Positions 61,545 to 64,000 of a stretch of 64,000 nt of DNA are shown in pieces (within the stretch, counting starts at the first letter, position 1; each line of letters starts with the position of its first letter). The stretch is from DASYAN01 sp034431765 (GTDB lineage: Bacteria > Chloroflexota > Ktedonobacteria > Ktedonobacterales > Ktedonobacteraceae), in the NCBI GenBank assembly GCA_034431765.1, contig DAOUDD010000145.1:1-64000 (forward strand), written 5' to 3'. The position numbers and the translations under genes were made by a program. Below the pieces are notes generated by a model. It was not told the DNA's origin. It worked only from the letters and a program-made list of their open reading frames with translations, and made no database searches.

Positions 61545-61856
61545 ATGTTGGCAACGTCTTCTATCCCATGTACGCAGACAGCAATGATGTCTTGTCCGCG
61601 TCCCATGGAACGTATGCCCTTCTCTATGCCAGTGGCAGGTATGTCTGCCTCTGCTCAAGCAAGTACGCTTCTTCTCGTAACCGGCGTTATAACGTCGGTT
61701 TCTTTATTTGTATCCGCTATTCTTGTTCCCCTTCTCCTTGTCGGGCTTGTAGTCCTTATTACCCTCCTACTTACCTGCCTTACCAGACTCGTAGGGCTTG
61801 AGAGTCTGGTAGGGCTTACGGGCAAGCCAAGCGCAAGAACAGCACGGGGAGATTAA
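61545..61856 (+). CDS. Leader peptide of the ilv operon (attenuation)
   Basis: 103 codons, with GGAG six bases from the ATG (61545). It is rich in branched-chain residues toward its second half: LLLVTGVITSVSLFVSAILV, then PLLLVGLVVLITLLLT and RLVGLESLVGLT. The ORF ends at a TAA (61854-61856) that lies about 45 bases before the strong terminator at 61901, and ilvB begins 103 bases after the stop. This is the layout of amino-acid-sensing attenuators: slow translation at Leu/Val/Ile codons would alter RNA folding ahead of the terminator. It is much longer than enteric leaders (about 30 residues). A small membrane protein is the alternative, as the sequence is also hydrophobic. Confidence 0.6.
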   Translation: MLATSSIPCTQTAMMSCPRPMERMPFSMPVAGMSASAQASTLLLVTGVITSVSLFVSAILVPLLLVGLVVLITLLLTCLTRLVGLESLVGLTGKPSARTARGD

Positions 61857-61900
61857 GGGGAGCAACGAAGCGACCCGATCCAAAGAAGGCAACCTGATAA
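61781..61900 (+). promoter_or_regulatory. Attenuator control region before the ilv terminator
   Basis: TACCAGACTC (61781-61790) pairs with GAGTCTGGTA (61802-61811), and a copy of AGTCTGG recurs in the terminator loop and arm (61911-61917), so the first segment has two possible partners. The GGGGAG segments at 61846-61863, one spanning the leader stop codon region, are complementary to the CTCCC of the terminator's left arm. A ribosome at the stop would mask them and let the terminator form, while a stalled one would leave them free to pair. This is inference from base complementarity. Confidence 0.5.
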
Positions 61901-61934
61901 AGGGCCTCCCAGTCTGGGAGGTCCTCTTTTTTTT
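61901..61934 (+). terminator. Rho-independent terminator in the ilv leader
   Basis: AGGGCCTCCCA (61901-61911) pairs with TGGGAGGTCCT (61915-61925), with one G-T pair and a three-base loop, followed by C and eight Ts (61927-61934). It lies 25 bases upstream of the ilvB ATG, so it must be bypassed for ilvB to be expressed from the leader promoter. Confidence 0.9.
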
Positions 61935-61959
61935 ATAGTCGTTTTGTACAGGAGGAGTT

Positions 61960-63726
61960 ATGGCAATCGCTGCAAAGGATCTTCAGCAAGCAGGCACGTC
62001 GGTCCAGTCGTTTGAGCAGAATGAGGAGACGCGCGAACTCAGTGGAAGTGAGATTTTGTGTGAGGCGCTGGTGCGTGAGGGTGTAGAACTTCTCTATGGC
62101 TATCCGGGCGGCGCGATCATGCCGTTCTATGACACGCTCACAGCATATCCTGCTCTCCATCATGTACTGGTGCGACATGAGCAGGCCGCCGCTCATGCTG
62201 CCGATGGTTACGCGCGTGCTACTGGCAAAGTCGGGGTGTGTGTGGCAACGAGCGGACCCGGTGCAACAAACCTTGTGACTGGCCTGGCAACTGCTTTTAT
62301 GGATTCTACGCCTATCGTAGCGATCACGGGACAGGTTGCTCGCCCTTTTATCGGACGCGATGCCTTTCAGGAGACAGATGTGATCGGGATTACGCAGCCG
62401 ATTACGAAGCATAATTTCCTTGTACGCAACGTTACAGAGCTTGCCAGTGTGGTTCATGAAGCATTTCATATCGCGCGCAGTGGTCGCCCCGGCCCCGTAC
62501 TGATCGATGTGCCGAAGGATGTGCAGTTCGCCAAAGCTCCTTATCGAGCCAGCGACTTCGAGACCTCCGAGGAGCGTATGCGCACCGAGGCTGCTCACAC
62601 ACAAAGTCCATCTGATTACCTCCTGACACAGGCTGCTCAACTGATCTCTGGAGCACAACGGCCATTGATTATGGCTGGACATGGTATCATCCTATCAAAT
62701 GCCTACAGTGAACTGCGTGCTTTTGCTGAAAAGACTGGCGTTCCCGTCATTACCACACTGCTCGGTCTCAGCAGCTTCCCCGATACACATCCTCTCCACC
62801 TTGGTATGCCTGGCATGCATGGGCCTGCGCACGTTAACCGTGCGATTGGCGATGCAGACTTGATTATCGGAGTCGGCCTGCGTTTCGATGATCGCGTGAC
62901 GGGAAAAGTTGACGAGTTCGCGCCTCGTGCACGCTTCATCCACATCGACATTGATCCGTCAGAAATGCACAAGGTTAAGGTTGCAGCCGTTCCCATCGTT
63001 GCTGACGCCAGGGTTGCTCTGGCAGCATTGACTCAGACGGTGAGTGTGAGCGAGAAGAGCGCCTGGTTGCAGGAGATTCGGAGCTGGCAGGCGGCTGATA
63101 GTGAGCGCATTGGGCAGATTGAGCGCGACGAGACGCTGCCCGATCCGATCAGTATTCTGGGCGCGATTCGCGAGGCGACGAAGGGCGAGGCCATCGTTGT
63201 TTCGGATGTGGGTCAGCACCAGATGTGGACAGCGCGCCACTACCTCTGGACGCGTCCGAACAGCTACATTACCTCCGGCGGCCTGGGCACAATGGGTTTC
63301 TCGCTGCCAGCGGCGATGGGCGTCAAGATGGGCATGCCCGACGTTCCCGTCTGGGCAGTAGCGGGCGATGGCTGCTTCCAGATGAATCTGCAGGAGCTGG
63401 CGACATTGCAACAGGAAGGCGTCGCGGTCAAAGTCGCGATCATGAACAACGGCTACCTGGGCATGGTGCGGCAGTGGCAGCAATTCTTCCATTCACGTAA
63501 CTATTCCGAAACGCCGATCACCGGTCCCGATTATACAAAGCTGGCTCCAGCATATGGACTGATAGGGATACGTGTCACGCGACGCGACGAGATTGCGGCG
63601 GCGGTCCAGAGGGCGATGGAGACGCCAGGGACAGTGATTATTGATTTCGTCATCGCATCAGACTCCAATGTGTACCCCATGGTGCCTCCTGGTAAAGCGA
63701 TCACACATATGATTGAGGAGCAGTAG
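61960..63726 (+). CDS. ilvB: Acetolactate synthase, catalytic subunit
   Basis: 588 residues; AGGAGGAG before the ATG. It joins two pyruvates (or pyruvate and 2-ketobutyrate) in valine, leucine and isoleucine synthesis, using ThDP, Mg and FAD. The N-terminal domain contains YGYPGGAIMPFYDTL and the catalytic glutamate E74 in RHEQAAAHAADGYARATG. The FAD domain covers about 205-355. The ThDP motif is GDGCFQMNLQELATL through IMNNGYLGMVRQWQ near 470-510. Length is normal. ilvN follows after 4 bases. Control by the leader attenuator is inferred. Confidence 0.95.
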   Translation: MAIAAKDLQQAGTSVQSFEQNEETRELSGSEILCEALVREGVELLYGYPGGAIMPFYDTLTAYPALHHVLVRHEQAAAHAADGYARATGKVGVCVATSGPGATNLVTGLATAFMDSTPIVAITGQVARPFIGRDAFQETDVIGITQPITKHNFLVRNVTELASVVHEAFHIARSGRPGPVLIDVPKDVQFAKAPYRASDFETSEERMRTEAAHTQSPSDYLLTQAAQLISGAQRPLIMAGHGIILSNAYSELRAFAEKTGVPVITTLLGLSSFPDTHPLHLGMPGMHGPAHVNRAIGDADLIIGVGLRFDDRVTGKVDEFAPRARFIHIDIDPSEMHKVKVAAVPIVADARVALAALTQTVSVSEKSAWLQEIRSWQAADSERIGQIERDETLPDPISILGAIREATKGEAIVVSDVGQHQMWTARHYLWTRPNSYITSGGLGTMGFSLPAAMGVKMGMPDVPVWAVAGDGCFQMNLQELATLQQEGVAVKVAIMNNGYLGMVRQWQQFFHSRNYSETPITGPDYTKLAPAYGLIGIRVTRRDEIAAAVQRAMETPGTVIIDFVIASDSNVYPMVPPGKAITHMIEEQ

Positions 63727-63730
63727 TTAT

Positions 63731-64000
63731 ATGACAGAGGTAGATACAGTTAATGCAGGTAATACAGGTGTGACGCAGATCCGTCCCGGTTGCTCTGATG
63801 CTGAGCAGGGAACAGCGTGTATGCACACGCTGGTTGTTTTAGTCCATGATCGTCCTGGATCGGTTGATCGCGTCGTCGGGGTATTGCGCCGTCGCCGTGC
63901 CAAAACGCTTTCTTTGAATCTTTGCCAGAGCGAGACGCCCGATGTCGTGCGTATCACCGCTCTGGTCAAGGACTCCGAGGTAGGTGTGGATCATCTGATA
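63731..64000 (+). CDS. ilvN: Acetolactate synthase, regulatory subunit (partial, cut by window end)
   Basis: 90 codons visible; the gene continues past 64000. The ATG at 63731 lies four bases after ilvB stops. After an extra N-terminal stretch of about 30 residues (MTEVDTVNAGNTGVTQIRPG), the ACT domain starts with MHTLVVLVHDRPGSVDRVVG and VLRRRRAKTLSLNLCQSE. ACT domains bind valine and confer feedback inhibition on IlvB. The N-terminal extension is somewhat longer than in E. coli IlvN or IlvH. Confidence 0.92.
   Translation, partial: MTEVDTVNAGNTGVTQIRPGCSDAEQGTACMHTLVVLVHDRPGSVDRVVGVLRRRRAKTLSLNLCQSETPDVVRITALVKDSEVGVDHLI

Noticed and set aside
1..64000. CRISPR array
   Set aside because: No regularly spaced direct repeats with unique spacers anywhere; the only tandem repeat is the two-unit 30-bp duplication at 54269.

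Overview
The window reads as chromosomal DNA of a Gram-positive-like, filamentous Chloroflexota bacterium, most likely of the Ktedonobacteria. This placement is inference from gene style: sensor kinases with unusual N-terminal domains, an XRE-HTH/NB-ARC STAND protein, a CDC48-type double AAA ATPase, a Ser/Thr kinase fused to a PP2C domain, and many decayed genes with palindromic repeats between genes. Base composition is moderate (about half G+C). There is one tRNA gene, no rRNA and no CRISPR array.

Layout. 1-8.4 kb is a mostly leftward housekeeping block (SDR epimerase, argD, ftsH, comF, lysS), with a truncated membrane-sensor remnant and a bidirectional terminator. 8.4-14 kb holds an AhpD-like/GAF histidine kinase, an orphan phage-tail-hub-like protein and a methyltransferase. 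14-16.5 kb has greA and birA, preceded by a densely structured RNA-like region. 16.5-23 kb has small proteins, a nucleotidyltransferase fused to a degenerate phosphomannomutase domain, a zinc-ribbon membrane protein, an epimerase that has lost its catalytic residues, and an excisionase-like HTH protein. 23-30 kb has polA, an aminotransferase and a glycogen debranching enzyme. 30-36 kb is the accessory, decayed part: a transposition-ATPase remnant, orphan and secreted proteins, and a STAND NTPase that lost its TPR tail. 35.7-41 kb has an FTR1 iron permease beside a long palindrome, the kinase-phosphatase fusion and a polytopic membrane protein. 40.6-47.5 kb has an acyl-CoA ligase, a GxGYxYP protein with a P-loop kinase, and a pair of acyl-CoA dehydrogenases. 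48-54 kb has ogt, tRNA-Val(CAC), pcm, a second histidine kinase with a small partner gene, and membrane proteins. 54-60 kb is an AAA+ locus: a CDC48-like ATPase divergent from a second ftsH, followed by thpR and two broken genes. The window ends with the ilvB-ilvN operon behind a leader.

Main signals: (1) an ilv attenuator with its own promoter, a 103-codon Leu/Val/Ile-rich leader ORF and a strong terminator; (2) a pseudoknot-capable, terminator-ended structured RNA candidate upstream of birA; (3) a kinase-PP2C fusion whose phosphatase domain lacks two metal-ligand aspartates; (4) a DNA polymerase I with Tyr at the position of Taq Phe667; (5) a family of hairpin repeats with an AGATCTTATGCGAAAACC-like end, two copies of which abut start codons; (6) an orphan phage-hub-like gene; (7) an acyl-CoA dehydrogenase pair in which only one member keeps the C-terminal catalytic Glu motif. 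Family assignments rest on motif recognition by eye, with no database search.
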